Assembly: GCF_000247695.1 (NCBI RefSeq)
Contig: NW_004624730.1
Location: 26,754,621-26,818,620, forward strand
DNA: 64,000 nucleotides
Source: Heterocephalus glaber
Taxonomy: Eukaryota; Chordata; Mammalia; Rodentia; Bathyergidae
Direction of reading: 5' to 3'
A model generated the notes under the pieces. It made no database searches, had not been told where the DNA came from, and saw only the letters and a list, made by a program, of their open reading frames with translations. The position numbers and the translations under genes were made by a program. Shown here in pieces: positions 1 through 12,849 of this stretch; within the stretch, counting starts at the first letter, position 1; each line of letters opens with the position of its first letter.

Positions 1-187
1 AATATGAGAAAATGAAGAAAAGGAAACAATGTCTTTGTAAATAGGGAGGGATGGAGGGGTTGAAGGGAGGGCAAGGGAATGGGGAAAAATAAGAAACAAG
101 ATATATCATGTAAAGGTGCAGATTTCCAATGATGAATGTCATTATATTGTATACCTAAAATGTACCAAGAAAGTTAATAAAATCCTG
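1..187 (+). mobile_element. L1 3'-UTR fragment with G-rich tract
   Basis: A purine-rich block with repeated G runs (45-80) is followed by the family end TGTATACCTAAAATGTACC and AATAAA. The same sequence recurs at 5661, 21650 and 30480 (+) and 18584 (-). A G-rich polypurine 3'UTR is typical of mammalian L1. It is cut by the window edge. Confidence 0.75.
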
Positions 188-429
188 TGTTCTGGGGAAA
201 TCCCCCTGCTTAGTGTTCTGCCTTTTTGCACACGCATTTAGTAAACCTTTTTTCAATTCCTACTTGTGTGTACAACAACCAGCCATGTTCATAATTTAAT
301 AAAGTGCAGACCACATACTGCCCACACCACTATCTCCCAAAAGGAGGAAAAAAGAAAACAACATCTTCGTCCCCAAAATACCTTCCTTTATGGTGTTTGT
401 CATAAACCCAATTCTCCAGCTTAAAATCT

Positions 430-1137
430 AGGCAATATTCTTGCTTTCTCCCTTTCCTTATGTTTCTTCCATCCAAACATACTTACCTCTAAATCAAATC
501 TGCTGCTTTTCTGCCACCGCCAACCTCAGCATGACTCACCTGAGCCACTGCCATAGTCACTTGCTCCTGTCTGGTTTCCCAACTTCTGTCTTTGTCCTGC
601 TATATTCCAAATCCCACATAGGAACTGAAGTGTTCTTAACAAAAAGGAAGAAAATAAAGGTTCTATAACTCTTCTGTTCCAAACCTTCCGGTGGTCTCCC
701 ACCAAATGTGAGTGTAAAGCCTGGCTTCTGACCCTGGCCTATACGAGACCCAGCATGACTGGCTCTGGTGCTTTCTTCAACAACCACACCACCTTTGCCT
801 TGGCTCCTTACCTCATCCTGAGGGGCCAGGCTCTTCACCACCTTCACCACATGCTGTTCTTCTGCCTGAAGGAAGGTTCCCCTTCTTACCCTCCTGTCTC
901 ATCAACATTCCTGAACATCTGGCAATGCTGGTCCACCCCTCAGCGCACCCCACCCACTTTGTTATTCTCTCTCTTCCTGTTCTGTTTGGCTCCTTTACCG
1001 GTTTCATCTCCAATCTTATTTATTTTCTTTGTATTTGTCTACTTTTTCCAATTCAGCCCCATGAAAGCATTGATGAAGTCTGCACATCCACCACTGCTAG
1101 CCATAGAACTGGCACTCAACAAAATGTTCAGTGATTA
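430..1137 (+). mobile_element. L2-like LINE 3' end
   Basis: The stretch resembles the old mammalian L2 3' region: a CTGTTCCAAACC block, a block around CTGACCCTGGCCTA, and an ending with GGCACTCAACAAAATGTT. Open frames here are fortuitous. The match is from memory of the consensus. Confidence 0.6.
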
Positions 1138-1266
1138 ATACATAAGAAATTTAAAACATCCAAGTAAATCAAATATAAAGCAGGCAGGAAGTGCTAGCAA
1201 AAAAAGAAAACAGTGTACTGTTTGAATTCTCAGTCAAGAAAAGGCTTAACCAAATATGTGCGGGGC

Positions 1267-1268
<2 letters not shown>

Positions 1269-1316
<48 letters not shown>
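1269..1316 (+). repeat. (GT)24 microsatellite
   Basis: A perfect 48-base GT dinucleotide run. Confidence 0.97.
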
Positions 1317-1320
<4 letters not shown>

Positions 1321-4300
1321 GGAGACAGAAATTAATCAGGAAAAAAATACAAGTAATTACATTTCAAAAACACTGAACATGTATATTATATATAAAGCAC
1401 ATGCATCTGTTATAGATTTTATAATTTTTGTTTATAAGATTATACTTTAAATGTGGATACACTTTTTCCATTATGATCTAAATAAATCAGACATTCTTGT
1501 GATCTGCATTCCTATTGAGATCCAAGAGAACATTGTTGTTTAAAAATAGTTTTCAACTTTTGGTAATTGTAAAATTATGATATAGGCTTCAGAAAAGCAT
1601 TAAAGAATACAACCTAACATGACTCTGTGAAACAGGCATGGAATTCAGAAAGTTAAAGTTCAATCCCTGACTTGGGTGGCCTTGAACACTATCTCACTGG
1701 CCTCTTTTTTCTCATCTGCAATATAACTATTTGGGGCTAGATGAAATTCTAGCTCTATCAGTCTCAGATTTGAGAGCAATATATATCAACACGGCTTTCA
1801 CCAGCTTCCTTGGCCACCTGCAGCTGTGTCTGCACCCACTCACACCAGTGATTATCTGGAGGAAAAAGCCCAGGCATCATAGTGTGTCCCTTATATATAT
1901 TTCTTCTGTTTACTTTTACCTGAGGGGATTGGTAAAGGAAAAGAAGGAATGAGCAGGAAGCCTGAGCAGGTCATTGGGATCACACCCTGGAAGGCTCTCT
2001 GATGAGGATATTCCATTCATCCCTGTGTGAGAGTTGCTCAAACCCCAGTTTTGGAGTCAAGGGGGTTCATTCTAATTCAAGTTCAGTCACTTGTTAGCTT
2101 TGTGAACTTTGGCAATTCTTTGTATTCTATGATCTCTATTTCCTCACCCATAAGAAATTGGGCATCATCATACCTACCTGCCTAGCCTATTTCCATAGCA
2201 GGAATGAGTAGGATAATGCTATGAACACACACTCAACACTGAGAGATGTCACACATGTACACAGGTGAGGTAACTGATGATGTGACCTCAGGCCTCAACT
2301 GATCAACTGAATTAGTCAGACCATTCTGAATGCCTGACAAAGTGTTCAGTTAAAAAAACAACAACATGTTTTACCTATATGAGACCAAATACTTGATTTT
2401 ATTTTATAAAATAAGTGAATAAAAGCCTTGTGCATTATAACATATATAATCAATGCTCTTAACTGATTCATCACTGGTCAGCCCTGGATAACTAATTATT
2501 CCACTTCCCAGATGAAGTGACTGAGGCTCTTAGAGCTTAAATAACTTTTCAAGGGCCACAATTATTACAAGGTGAAAGCAGCCCCTGTTATTCGACATTC
2601 CAGGTAGATTTCTCAAAAGATTTGAAGGCAAGCTGACCTCAAATGCACAGGCACGTGCTCTGAGAAGGTAGTTTCATTGGGATGATAGTCAGAAGTCTTC
2701 ACCAGATGAAAGCAGAAAATCCAGAGGATCAATTGCTAACCCAGGAGCTTCAGGAGATCTTTTTGTTTCTCTCTTTTGCTTGCTCCCAAAGCTGATGAAT
2801 GAAACATGAGGCTAGTAGGTAGGTCTTGGAAACACCAACGGCTGAATTTACAGTATGAATGTGAGAATTTGCAGTATGGATGGGTCTGGGCAGAGAGAGG
2901 CACCATGGTGCTCTGAGATCATACCCACTTGGGGCGTGTTGGCCAGAGTGCACACATGATAGAAAGAACATAGTCAAAGTTCCCCATCATCACCTTTCTG
3001 TTTAAAGTGCACACTCTATAATCCTGATGTTAGAAAATATTGTCTCAACAAAATAACCATTTAATACATATAATAATCAATTCCCCTATATACAATTTTC
3101 TAAGCTGCCAAAAAGTATTCCATATGGTGTCATTTTTTAAAGTTTATTATTTCTGGTGGTGAGGAGAAATCTCATGCTTGCATCAATCATGTAAAATAAT
3201 CTCTCCTCTCCTTATCACCTCTCCTCCTCCCCTCTCCACCTAACCTCATCTTGCCAGTTACCTTTGTACACTTAAATAGTTCTTAATTCAGAGTGATGAA
3301 TGGATATGTTTGTGTCAACTTGAACTTTAAAAAAAAGCATTCAAAGTTACATTTAAATTACAAGAACATGGAAATTCCAGCCTCAGAAGCTTAGGTAATT
3401 AGATGTATGGTTAAACCAACATGCAATAAAAACTAAGGGTTCAAGAAGCAGATAAAGAATTGTATCTTGGGTTTTCCATGGTCTATTTTTATACTTGTAT
3501 GTGAGTGGCAGTCATTGTTATCATCATCATCACTGTCAGTTAATTTTTATGGTGTCTTGATTAAGTGAAAGCACTGTGCTAGATACAGTTAAGGATTTTT
3601 TACCTTTCCAGGAGATATGATCACCATCTTTAAGGAGTAGTCCATCTCCACTTCTAGGAAAGAGGTAAGATTAAAGGTTTTGACATGGTGATGAGTCTGG
3701 AAAAGTACATATAGCTCTGAAAGTCCAGGGCGTCAGAGTGTTGACTTCCAAAGTCCTTCTGTGGACAGCTGGTGCTAATTCCAGCTGCTCAGAGAGAAAA
3801 GCCTGAGAAATACTGGAATGCCTCAGAGGTTGGAGAAGAAGGAAGCCTGAGAAATGGTCCCTGAATCCAGTTATGTATAATGGAAATAAGATTGTGTAGT
3901 GAAACAGGACAAGAACAAAAGGGCAAGAGGTTAACAGAGTGATGTGGGCCAGGAATTAGAAAGAGGTGCTCAGCCACAAAAGGAAGCCAAGATGTGAGGG
4001 TTGTTGAGGGAAGATGTTTCCAGAAAGTACAAATTCAAAAATGCAGACTTTGGCAATTACTACAGTTGATTGGTGAGTAAATGAGACGTCATTACATTCT
4101 CCCTATTTGGCAGATATACTTTAACTTCTTTTATAAAAATTGAGGAAAGAAAGTTGAGGCTGAGCATGTGAGAAGAGAGTAAAGAAATGGATAGAGGGAG
4201 AACACTGAGTGTACAAGAGAAAATAACAATAACTGGTGGTATGTCCCCAAAGGAATGTGGGGATGGAAATAAAAGGATATTGGGGAACTAACTGTTCGAA

Positions 4301-4851
4301 CTCAAGAGAGGCAATTATAGTAGATGAAGATAAGAATAAAATGTGGGTTAAAGAGGAAGGCGGTGAAATAAAAACATTTTAAGGCTAAAAAAGAAGGCAG
4401 GAAAAAAGGTCCTAAGCTTTCATTTCAACAAAGAGAGAAAGGAGGTTATAACTTGCAGGACGGGGAGGCCAGGGGTGATTGAAAGGGGTTGGAACATCAG
4501 TCAGGGGATGCAGTAGAGGAGACAGAACCACTGAGTGGAGGGGCTTCTAGTGGAGGCAGCACAGGTGTGCAGCAGGCTCCCACTCGAAGAATCTGAAAGC
4601 TTGCTGAAACAGGAAGCAGAGTGACACTGGATCCCTTCCAGTCCCAGAGCCTTCTGTAGTCCCCAGGTTGGCAGTGACTTCCCAAAAACAGAAGTTTGCT
4701 GGAGCAAGTAGCAGGTGTCTGAAACATCCCACAGAGAAAAGTAAGAAGGCAAAGGCAAGGTGTCCATTTGACCACAAATAAACGCACTGATAAATGTATA
4801 CAACATCACTCTGCAGTCTAAGGACAGTCAGAACCACTTGGAAAATTGTTA
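1317..4851. other. Intergenic sequence without recognised genes
   Basis: It contains a MIR at 2060-2245 (ends in GGATAATGCTATGAACAC) and a MIR-like trace at 2490-2600. The rest shows no gene, RNA or young repeat that I can support. Confidence 0.7.
2060..2245 (+). mobile_element. MIR SINE
   Basis: The order of MIR landmarks is kept: CAGTCACTTGTTAGCTTTGTGA, then TTTCCTCACCCATAAGAAATTGG, then the TACCTACCTGCCTA block. It is well diverged, as expected for this ancient family. Confidence 0.75.
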
Positions 4852-4866
4852 GAAACGCATGATGGG

Positions 4867-4957
4867 GGCAGGGGATTTAGCTCAGTGGTTCCGCCGCCTG
4901 CCTCGAAAGCACAAGGACCAGAGTTTGATCTCCGGTACCAAAAAAAAGAAAAGAAAA
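4867..4957 (+). mobile_element. ID SINE
   Basis: It begins GGCAGGGGATTTAGCTCAGT, keeps the tRNA-like A and B boxes, and ends CGGTACCA plus an A-rich tail. Direct repeats GAAACGCATGATGGG (4852-4866) and GAAATGCATGATGGG (4958-4972) flank it. Confidence 0.95.
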
Positions 4958-5660
4958 GAAATGCATGATGGGAGGTCCCACGCCAACCTTCTAAATCAGA
5001 ATCTGAATTTTAACAAGATTGAAAATGATGGATATGTTAGTCACCTCTCAGTCACTACAACTGAGACAGTCAAATTATTAAGAAGAAAGGTTTTTGTCTC
5101 ACAAAACCTTTGTCTCACAGTTTAGAGGCTTCAGCCCTGTTGCCTTTGGCCTGTGGCAGGGCAGCATAATGTGCAGGAGTATGTGATGGAGAAAAGCCAC
5201 TGACCTCACAGGTGGAGTGTGAAGAAAGAGGGACAAAGGGGCCAGGGTCCCAGTATCCCTTCATGGGAAATGTCAGTGTGATATAAAACCAGCCCCTCAA
5301 GCCCCACCCCTTTAATGTTTTTACCACCTCCCCAAGGACAAGTTGAAAGCACAGTTTTTAACATATAGGCCTTTAGGGAACATTTAAGATTCAAATTATA
5401 ATAACACATATACATATTCAAATTTGAGATTTATTTCTGATTCATAACTCTGCTAGAAGCTGTGACATATGTGTAATCATAGCAATGCCAGTCTTGATCA
5501 AAACCTCCTGAACCTCTCTACCTATGTCTCATGCTGTACTGGGTACTGTGAAGACCACCATGAAGACCCCTATTTTTTCTACCTTCTGACTCTATTCACA
5601 ACAGTGACTGCTGGGTGGAATGTTTTTGCAGTTATAGCTCAGTTTAAAAGTCTATAAGAA

Positions 5661-5846
5661 TGAGAAAAGGAAAAAATGGAAACAAAGTCTCTGTAAATAA
5701 GGAGGGGTGGAGGGGTTGAAGGGAAGGCAGGGGAATGGGGAAAAAATAAGAACCAAGATACATCATGTAAGGGTACAAGTTCCCAGTGATGAATGTAACT
5801 GTACTGTATACCTAAAATGTACTAGTGAACTTAAGTGGGAAAAAAA
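5661..5846 (+). mobile_element. 5'-truncated L1 3' end
   Basis: Same G-rich 3'UTR family as at 1-187. Near-identical 11-base flanks GTCTATAAGAA (5650) and GTCAATAAGAA (5847) indicate target-primed insertion. Confidence 0.8.
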
Positions 5847-5904
5847 GTCAATAAGAAGAAAAAGTTTCTCTTAACTTTTATTCTGTGAATGGGAGCTGAT
5901 CATT

Positions 5905-7085
5905 CGATTTTTTTTAATTTTTATTTTTATTTGTATCAGAACATGTTTCCATTGTGCAATGATTACATTTTCATGGGGTGCATGTACATAACACATCTCA
6001 GTACTTCTTTTTCATCCCTTGCCCAACTCTCTTTCTCCCACCTCCATCTCATGGTTCCCCTCCCATTGCAAAAGATCTATCTCCCTATTTCCTATTATCT
6101 ACCTTGTATTTTGAACTGTGTATTTTGGTTTCTCATATAAAAGAAATCATGCGCTATTTAAGCTCGTGTGCCTGATTTATTTCACTTAATATTATGGTCT
6201 CAAGGTGCATCCATCTTCCTACAAATGACTAGTTTATCATTTTTATGGCAGAGCATATTGTGTATACATTTTCTTTATCCACTCATCTGTTGATTGACAT
6301 ATAGGCTATTTCCAAGATTTAGCTATGATGAATTGTCCTGCTGTAAACATGGGTATGCATACATCGCTATAGTATGATATTTTTAACTCTTTTGAGACGA
6401 TACCTAGAAGGGAAATAGCTGGGTCAAATGGAAATTCTAGTTTTAGTTTTTTGAGGAATCTCCACACTGATTTCCATAGTGGTTATACTAGTTCACATTC
6501 CCACCAACAATGTAGAAGAGTTCCTTTTTCCCCACAGCCCACCAGCATTTTTTATTATTTGATTTCTTACTGGTGGCTATTCTTTCTGAGATAAGATGGA
6601 AGCTCAGTATTGTTTTAATCTGTGTCTTTAATAGTCAACAATGTTGAGCATTTCTTTACATATTTATAAGCCATTTGTACTTTTTTTTCTGTGAAATGTC
6701 TATTCATTTCACTAGCCCATTTTGGGTTTTTTTTTTAATTTTGAGAGATTTATTTATTTAGGTTTTTTTTAGTTCTTTATGCATTCTACATATTAGTCCT
6801 CTATCTCAGGAATAGCTGGCTTTTGCGGTGGGGGGGGGGCGCGGTACGGGGGATCGAACTTGGGTCCTTGTGCTTGCGCAGCAGGTAGAGAAACCACTGA
6901 GCTAAATCCCCAGCCCTCTCAGGAATAGCTGGCAAAAATTTGTTTCCCATTCTGTAGGTTTTCTTTTCACTCTTTTGGTTGCTTCTTTTGCTGTTCAGAA
7001 GTTTTTTAATTTGATATGATCCCATTTGATGTTTTCTGGTCCTATTTTCTAGGCAATTGGGGTTCTGTTCAGAAAGTCTTTGATT
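5905..7085 (-). mobile_element. L1 fragment, 3'UTR and ORF2 3' region, antisense
   Basis: Read on the + strand, it shows the typical antisense L1 landmarks: CACATTCCCACCAACAATGT (6494) and GGTCAAATGGAAATTCTAG (6422), preceded by the L1 3' end with T run near 5910. No ORF2 frame survives. It is interrupted by an ID at 6821-6916. Confidence 0.8.
6821..6916 (-). mobile_element. ID SINE inside L1
   Basis: Antisense ID with GGATCGAACTTGGGTCCTTG and GAGCTAAATCCCCAGCC. A perfect 17-base target duplication TCTCAGGAATAGCTGGC flanks it (6804-6820 and 6917-6933). Its tail is atypical, mostly a G run in place of T. Confidence 0.96.
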
Positions 7086-7317
7086 GTATCTCATCATAAG
7101 AACTTTTGAAATACACATTCCAACCATAGCAGCAATTAATAAGTATGTTATACATTATTAATATCCATCCTCCTTTTCTTATAAGTGCCATCCATTTAAC
7201 ATGTCTCTCTAGTATGTAACATAAAGGAGTCATTAAATACACTAAAAGAATAAGTGTATGAAAGCTAAAATTGACCCTAGCAACAGTTAATTGACACAAT
7301 CATTTAAACCAGTTACT

Positions 7318-7458
7318 CACTTTTTTGGTTTTTGTTTTGTTTTGCTTTTGAGACAGGCTTCTAGCTATGTACTTCAGGCTGGCCTTGAACTCCCAGGGGT
7401 CCTCCTGCCTCAGCCTCCAGAGCAGTGGGATTACAGGCATGTGCCACCAGATCCTGCC
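7318..7458 (-). mobile_element. B1 SINE
   Basis: 7SL-like sequence in antisense (GAGACAGGCTTCTAGC, CAGGCTGGCCTTGAACTC, GGGATTACAGGCATGTG) flanked by a perfect duplication TAAACCAGTTACT at 7305 and 7459. Confidence 0.95.
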
Positions 7459-7677
7459 TAAACCAGTTACTTTTGATTTCACTTGCTTTTTTTCCTGATT
7501 TTGTTATTTTTTAAGTGTTTTTGAATTTTTTAAAAAAGCAAAGCTGATTGGGAAAGATAATTTAACAAATAATTGGGAAATATGTATACAAAGCCACAGA
7601 CCAAAAGAATAATACATTATTACATGAAGTCAGACTCATGCACATTAAAAAAAATGCAATGTTAAAATTTCTCTGCT

Positions 7678-7800
7678 TTAGCTGGGTGCATTCATGTAAT
7701 CCCAGTTCTGAGAGACTCGGGTAAGAAGACCACTTGAGACCATAATTTTGAGACCAGCCTGGAAAATATCCTGAGACTCTCTGAGATAGGAGGAAAGGGC
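7678..7800 (+). mobile_element. Diverged B1 SINE
   Basis: Sense B1 landmarks are present: TGTAATCCCAGTTCTGAGAG and GAGACCAGCCTGGAAAAT. Confidence 0.7.
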
Positions 7801-7989
7801 CTGATGCTCTCTAGGAGGCACTTCTTTCTTTTTTCTTTTCTCCACAGCTGTACAAAGTGCCTTCTGTCCAGCCATAGCTACACTGGATGTCCCACTCTGG
7901 GAGACATTTGCTTTGGCCAAGGGTCCATCCCCAATGGTCTACCTGCAGCCTTTCTGGATGACTCTGCAGCCATCCTCAACCAGGTTGAG

Positions 7990-8215
7990 GAGGGCCCCTC
8001 CCCTAACTCTGCCTGATCAGAAAATCTGCCACCACGCATGTGCAAGCCCACCTTTTCTACTTTAAATTCTACATAAGCAACCTCCCCATAACCTTGTTAG
8101 GTTCAGTCTGTGTACTTTTCCCCTTTAGCTGCAGCATAAGTCCTAATAAAGCCTGGATCAGAAGACATATTTTTGTCTTGTCATGATTTCTATCTCAAGT
8201 AGGCAGCCTGAGCTG
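7990..8215 (+). mobile_element. Possible LTR fragment (unidentified)
   Basis: CTGCCTGATCAGAAAATCTG is followed by a run with CCTAATAAAGCCTGGATCAG and TTTTTGTCTTGTC, the kind of R/U5 arrangement with AATAAA seen in endogenous retroviral LTRs. I do not recognise the family. 8220-8420 after it shows nothing else. Confidence 0.4.
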
Positions 8216-8429
8216 GTAATACCAAAGGCCACTGGTGCCAAAGCAGCTAGAAACCAGGGCTGATGCAGAGCAGTGGAGAACTGCCAAGAGCCACTCTTTG
8301 GATACTTCCCCAGGCCTACAGAGAGCTTGCTGACTCTGGCCGCCAGGACAGTGGCTGAGGGTCACTAACACTGAGAGCGGATAGTCTGGCATTCAAAGCT
8401 CAGGACTGTTAACACTAAAAACATTACAG

Positions 8430-8622
8430 TTGCCAGGCACGGTGGTGTACACCTATAATCTCAGCTACTTGAGAGGCCAAGTTTAAGGCCAACCTGAGCA
8501 ACTTAGAAAAACCCTGTCTGAGAAACTAAAATGCTCCAGGGATATGGCATAGGAGTAGTGTATTTGCCTAGTGTATTTAAAGCCCTGGGTTTAATCTCCT
8601 AGCACTGCCAGGAAAAAAAAAG
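8430..8622 (+). mobile_element. B1-dID composite SINE
   Basis: A B1 monomer (GCCAGGCACGGTGGTGTACA onward) is directly followed by an ID-like half ending CCTGGGTTTAATCTCCTAGC and an A tail, the arrangement of the B1-dID dimer. Confidence 0.75.
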
Positions 8623-8639
8623 AGATATACTTTACCTGT

Positions 8640-9870
8640 TCATGATTACTATACAAATTGAACAAAAGAACTGTCAGCCAATTGGTGATATCTTGTCTTG
8701 TCTAAAAAGAGTAAAAAGTTCTGTGCATGAAGGGAGGCAGTGAGGGAGAGATACGAGCAAGTAGAGAGCCTGTATGGAAGGCTGTGCATTTTTTTAAGTC
8801 TCCTTTATAACCCATGTGTGTATTTAATATCAAAAAGAAGATGAGGCACCTCAGCGATGTTTTTCTTTATGGAGCACTGACAGGAGTGAGTTTCTGTTGA
8901 GAGTTAACTTTTCACCTATAACCACGGCAACATAGGAGAATGCTAAAACAAATCAATACTGGGGCAGATCACTTGGACAGACTTATCAGCCACTGCTCAC
9001 ACCTCTCCTAGAGGTCACAGCTCTGCCCTTTTGTACCGAGACATGTGTTGGAGAAGTTCACACAGGACCCCTTTGAGCCAAGCAGTAGAACTAGACTTGT
9101 ACTTGCATGTTAGATTTGAAATCAGATGGAGACATTGACTTTTAGGCATAAATCATACCTGTTAGTTCCTTGAGTCCGAACCCTATGTCAAGCTGTGTCT
9201 ACTCACACAGAACAGAAGCTATTACCCAGATAACTCAGCCTGTGGATGAAAAATGTCTTGAGTTGAACCTAAATCAAGCAACCCTCTCTATGTTGTTCAG
9301 ACAGTAGGTACCAGTTTAGGGGGTTTTGAAGCACTGTATTGTGGCGGTTAAAACCATAATATCTGCAGCCAGGCTCCCTTAGTTCAAATCCCCCCTTACT
9401 CTTGTAGTGAATTAAAGATGGTCTTGAATTCTCTGACACTATTCTCATGGAGAGGTGAGGTCTATGTCCCCTCCTCTCACATCTAAATTGACTCTGAGCC
9501 TAGTTTGGCAAACAGAATAGGGTGAAAGTAGTCTGCCCTAGTATCCAATTCAGGCCTTAGGAAAATGGCAGTTTCCACTTACCTCTTAAAGCCTTGGGCC
9601 ACCATGGAAAAGTCTAACTACACTGCTGAAGAGGCCATGTGGAGACCTCTGAGACCACAGGGATTTAGAAGGAAAATCCAGCTGATCCAGTCTTATAGCC
9701 ATCCTATCCAGGCATCCAGCACATGAACGACAGCATTTTAGACCCACAAACCAAGGCAGCCACTAGTTGAATGAGAGCAAATAATCCCAATCTATGATAC
9801 CTGGGGCAGAAGAATCATCAATGGATCTCTACCCATATTCCTGACCCACAAAATAATGAGATACAATAAA
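8640..9870. other. Intergenic stretch
   Basis: No gene is visible. A MIR-like fragment occurs at 9335-9410 (GCGGTTAAAACCATAATATC). Confidence 0.65.
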
Positions 9871-9880
9871 ATGGTTACTG

Positions 9881-10048
9881 TTTTTTATTCTTTGGGGTTT
9901 TTTGCAGTATTGGAAATTGAGCCCAGGGCCTTCATACTGAGCTATATCCCCAGCCCATTTTTATTTTTCATTTTGAGGCAGGGTATTACTAAGTCACTAA
10001 CCAGAGCAACACTTAGCAGTTGTTTTGGTTTCCTGGTCCCTCAAATAT
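9881..10048 (-). mobile_element. B1-dID composite SINE, diverged
   Basis: In antisense, an ID-like half (GAGCTATATCCCCAGCCC) precedes a B1-like half (TTTTGAGGCAGGGTATTACT), the mirror of the B1-dID order. Confidence 0.65.
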
Positions 10049-10049
10049 A

Positions 10050-12800
10050 GGTAATAATTAAAATATCTGCCTTATAGAATTGCTCTGAAGGTTAAATGAG
10101 TTAATAACATGGAGCTATTAGACAAGTGCCTGACATTCAGGAAGAGTTATGTAAATGTTGGCTCCTACCACGAAATGGTAAATGAAAACTCTAGGTTCTG
10201 AGAGATAGTCTGAGGGGGCTCTGTGTCCTCTAGCTCCTCAGGCCTGTTGGGCCTTTTCTAGTCCAACCTATTCCAGGATAGTGGCTCTTTTGGCAAATTT
10301 TCATTTTGATATTCCCTGGGCACGGGGGAGCGAATCATGCCACTATTCCACTTAAAGAATAGCTACTGCCTTCTCCCAGTCCAGATGTTTCCCATCCTTC
10401 TGGTCAGTAATAGTAAGCTCCACCTAAGTATCAGGCAGGCCTTGATCAGGTATCAGAGGCCCAAAAGAAACATCACCTGCTCCTGGGCTGTGTCACTGGA
10501 CTTCACTACTAAGCTCCCACAGGAACAGACAATAGGAAACAGACCACCGAGCAGGGTCATCACAAGGAGGATTCCCAGAATCTCACACTGCTTTCTCTAC
10601 TACCTCCACCAGTCTCTTGGGACCTCTCTACTTCATGACTGCACATGTCTCCAACCTTTCCTTCCTTCCCTCATCCTCCTCTCCTGATTAGCTGTTCAAC
10701 TTCCTGCTGAGGGTCTGAAGGCATAATTAATAGTTGAACAAATAATGAGGTAGTCACTACACAAATATTTGAGGCTCAAGTGATCAGGACATTCCAGAAA
10801 AATGATTGTCATTCAGGGTTTCCCCTCCCTAGACAGGAAAGAAAATGCTCAGGCTTTCCATCACAGATATTCATGTGCCACATCTTTAAGGGAAAACTGA
10901 AATTGATCCACAGTATCCTTTACTTTCCTCTGCTCGCTCAGATTATACAGACAGACAACTCCAAGAGCTGGTCTGAAAAGTCTAGGATATCAGGGCTGCA
11001 CAGGGTAGTGTCAAGCAAATGCCATGATGGTAGCTTCTAGAGGAAAAATGCACAGTCTCTGGATAAAGAAAAAAACACTACCTGCTTCCCAAAGAGGAAC
11101 TGCCTGCCTCAAAGGTGGCATTTTTTTGTTTAATCTTTTATATCCCTAGGGCCTTTGGCCTCTTGGTGAAATTGCTCCCAAGGCTGCCCGTGAAAGGCTG
11201 GTGGGTTATGAATCAGGACCATGCACCTGTAGGTTGTCAGAAATCAACCATCAGCAAAGTGCTAATAGTCCTTATCTGCGGGTGGTGGAACCCAGCTGGT
11301 CCTCCCTTTTCTTCCTCCTACTTGCCCTCATATCTGACTTTTCTATGAAAAGAATATCACATATTATTTCATAGTAAGAACTAGTCATACTTTTATTGTT
11401 GCTCAGAAGGAAATATCCCCTATTTCAAACACAGTGCCACTGTATTGTTTATATTGAAAAGATTATTTTTGTTTGTTTCTAAAAGGGAAAATCTATTAGA
11501 GAGACCACAGTGTGGATATCAACAATGCAGTATTGATTTAAACTGTCAGCTTATACCCTTTTATCCTTAAATCCTTATACCAGGATGACCTCACAAAACT
11601 CATCTAGCCTTGTTGAGCCAGTGTCTTTGTCTGTAGAAGAGCCATGATAAAGGTGGTGATTTGCTCCTTTGTGCGTGGCATATCGCGAGTGCTCAAGGAA
11701 GACTTTGGGTTCTTCTTTCTTTCTCTGTTCTGGAGACTGCTAAATGGATTTATAGGGCAAGCAGCATACATCTCACATACCCTTGTACAGGACCTCAGTG
11801 TCCATCTGGTCTGACTCCGAGTCCTCCCCAGCTCCTCTGTCCAATGCACCCAGAGGCTTCAGTGCCCTGCTTCCCTGAGACAGGTCTCACTGTGATTATG
11901 TCACTTGCCTTTTATTTTGCAAACATTTGATTCCCTAAAAACTCCTACACAATAAATATATTCATTATGTATTGCAAACATACACTAATAAAAGTGTTTT
12001 TAAACTGTTTCTGTTATTTTAATTCTGACCTCTAGACTCTCAGAGGGGAGCTTGTGAGGCTCCGTGCTCTGCGCCTCGCCCTACACCTGTGGCGTCACCA
12101 TCATCGAAGTACCAGGCAGGCCTAGGCGTGGCAGAGACTTTCCTAACTGCCACACAGCAAGCTAATAACTGAATCATGCTCCTGCAAGTTGGCAAATTTC
12201 CCAATAAGGGTGCATTTTACTGCCTTCCACAACCTCTAAATGCTCTTCAGCTTTGTCCTCTGCCTCTAGTGAAAACTCAGTATCTTCCCTCTCCTCCTGT
12301 ACCTGGTGCCAACCTGCCTTTCCCCTTATCCTCTATCAGTGCAGAAGATTTTAATTCTATGTGGAAGACAAAGCTGAACAAGTTGAGTAGGAAAACTGTT
12401 TTTGCTAATTCCATGACATTGTGTAGGGAGGAACATAGAACTTAATTACTTGCGTAGAAAGTAAAGAAATACAGCTATCAGGCAATAAAATGAATATTTA
12501 TCCTGATTTTATTTTTTAAAAAGGTCTGAGCTCAGTGATATCCAATTAGACCATCAAATTATTTTCATATTGAGGAAAACAGAAGCTCCTTTTGGTAATC
12601 CTGCATTCCTGGCTTTCAGCGGAAAAGACCAAAGACACGCAAGACAGACCATTAAGTACTTGGAGACATGATTTAACCAGGATGTAATCCAATTATACAA
12701 GTGATTTGTAAGGAGCCCAGTGGAATATTTCTTTATTTAGACAAAGGAATTGTCAGATTAAAGGTGCAGTGGTTTCAAACTGTTTTTTCCACCCCTCTCT
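10050..12800. other. Intergenic stretch upstream of TM4SF4
   Basis: It begins with a MIR tail (10050-10175). No other element or gene can be supported. 12560-12840 contains several homeodomain-like AT-rich words and may be proximal regulatory DNA, but this is not demonstrable here. Confidence 0.6.
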
Positions 12801-12849
12801 TCGATCGCAGCAGTGTGTCTTGTCTGGGCTGGTGGATTATTAACAGAGG

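Noticed and set aside
755..1138. Open frame of 127 codons near the left edge
   Set aside because: It lies within an L2-like LINE remnant, is low-complexity in translation and has no gene structure.
4867..4957. tRNA gene (A and B box present)
   Set aside because: This and the similar copies have SINE tails and target duplications and no cloverleaf; they are ID elements, not tRNA genes.
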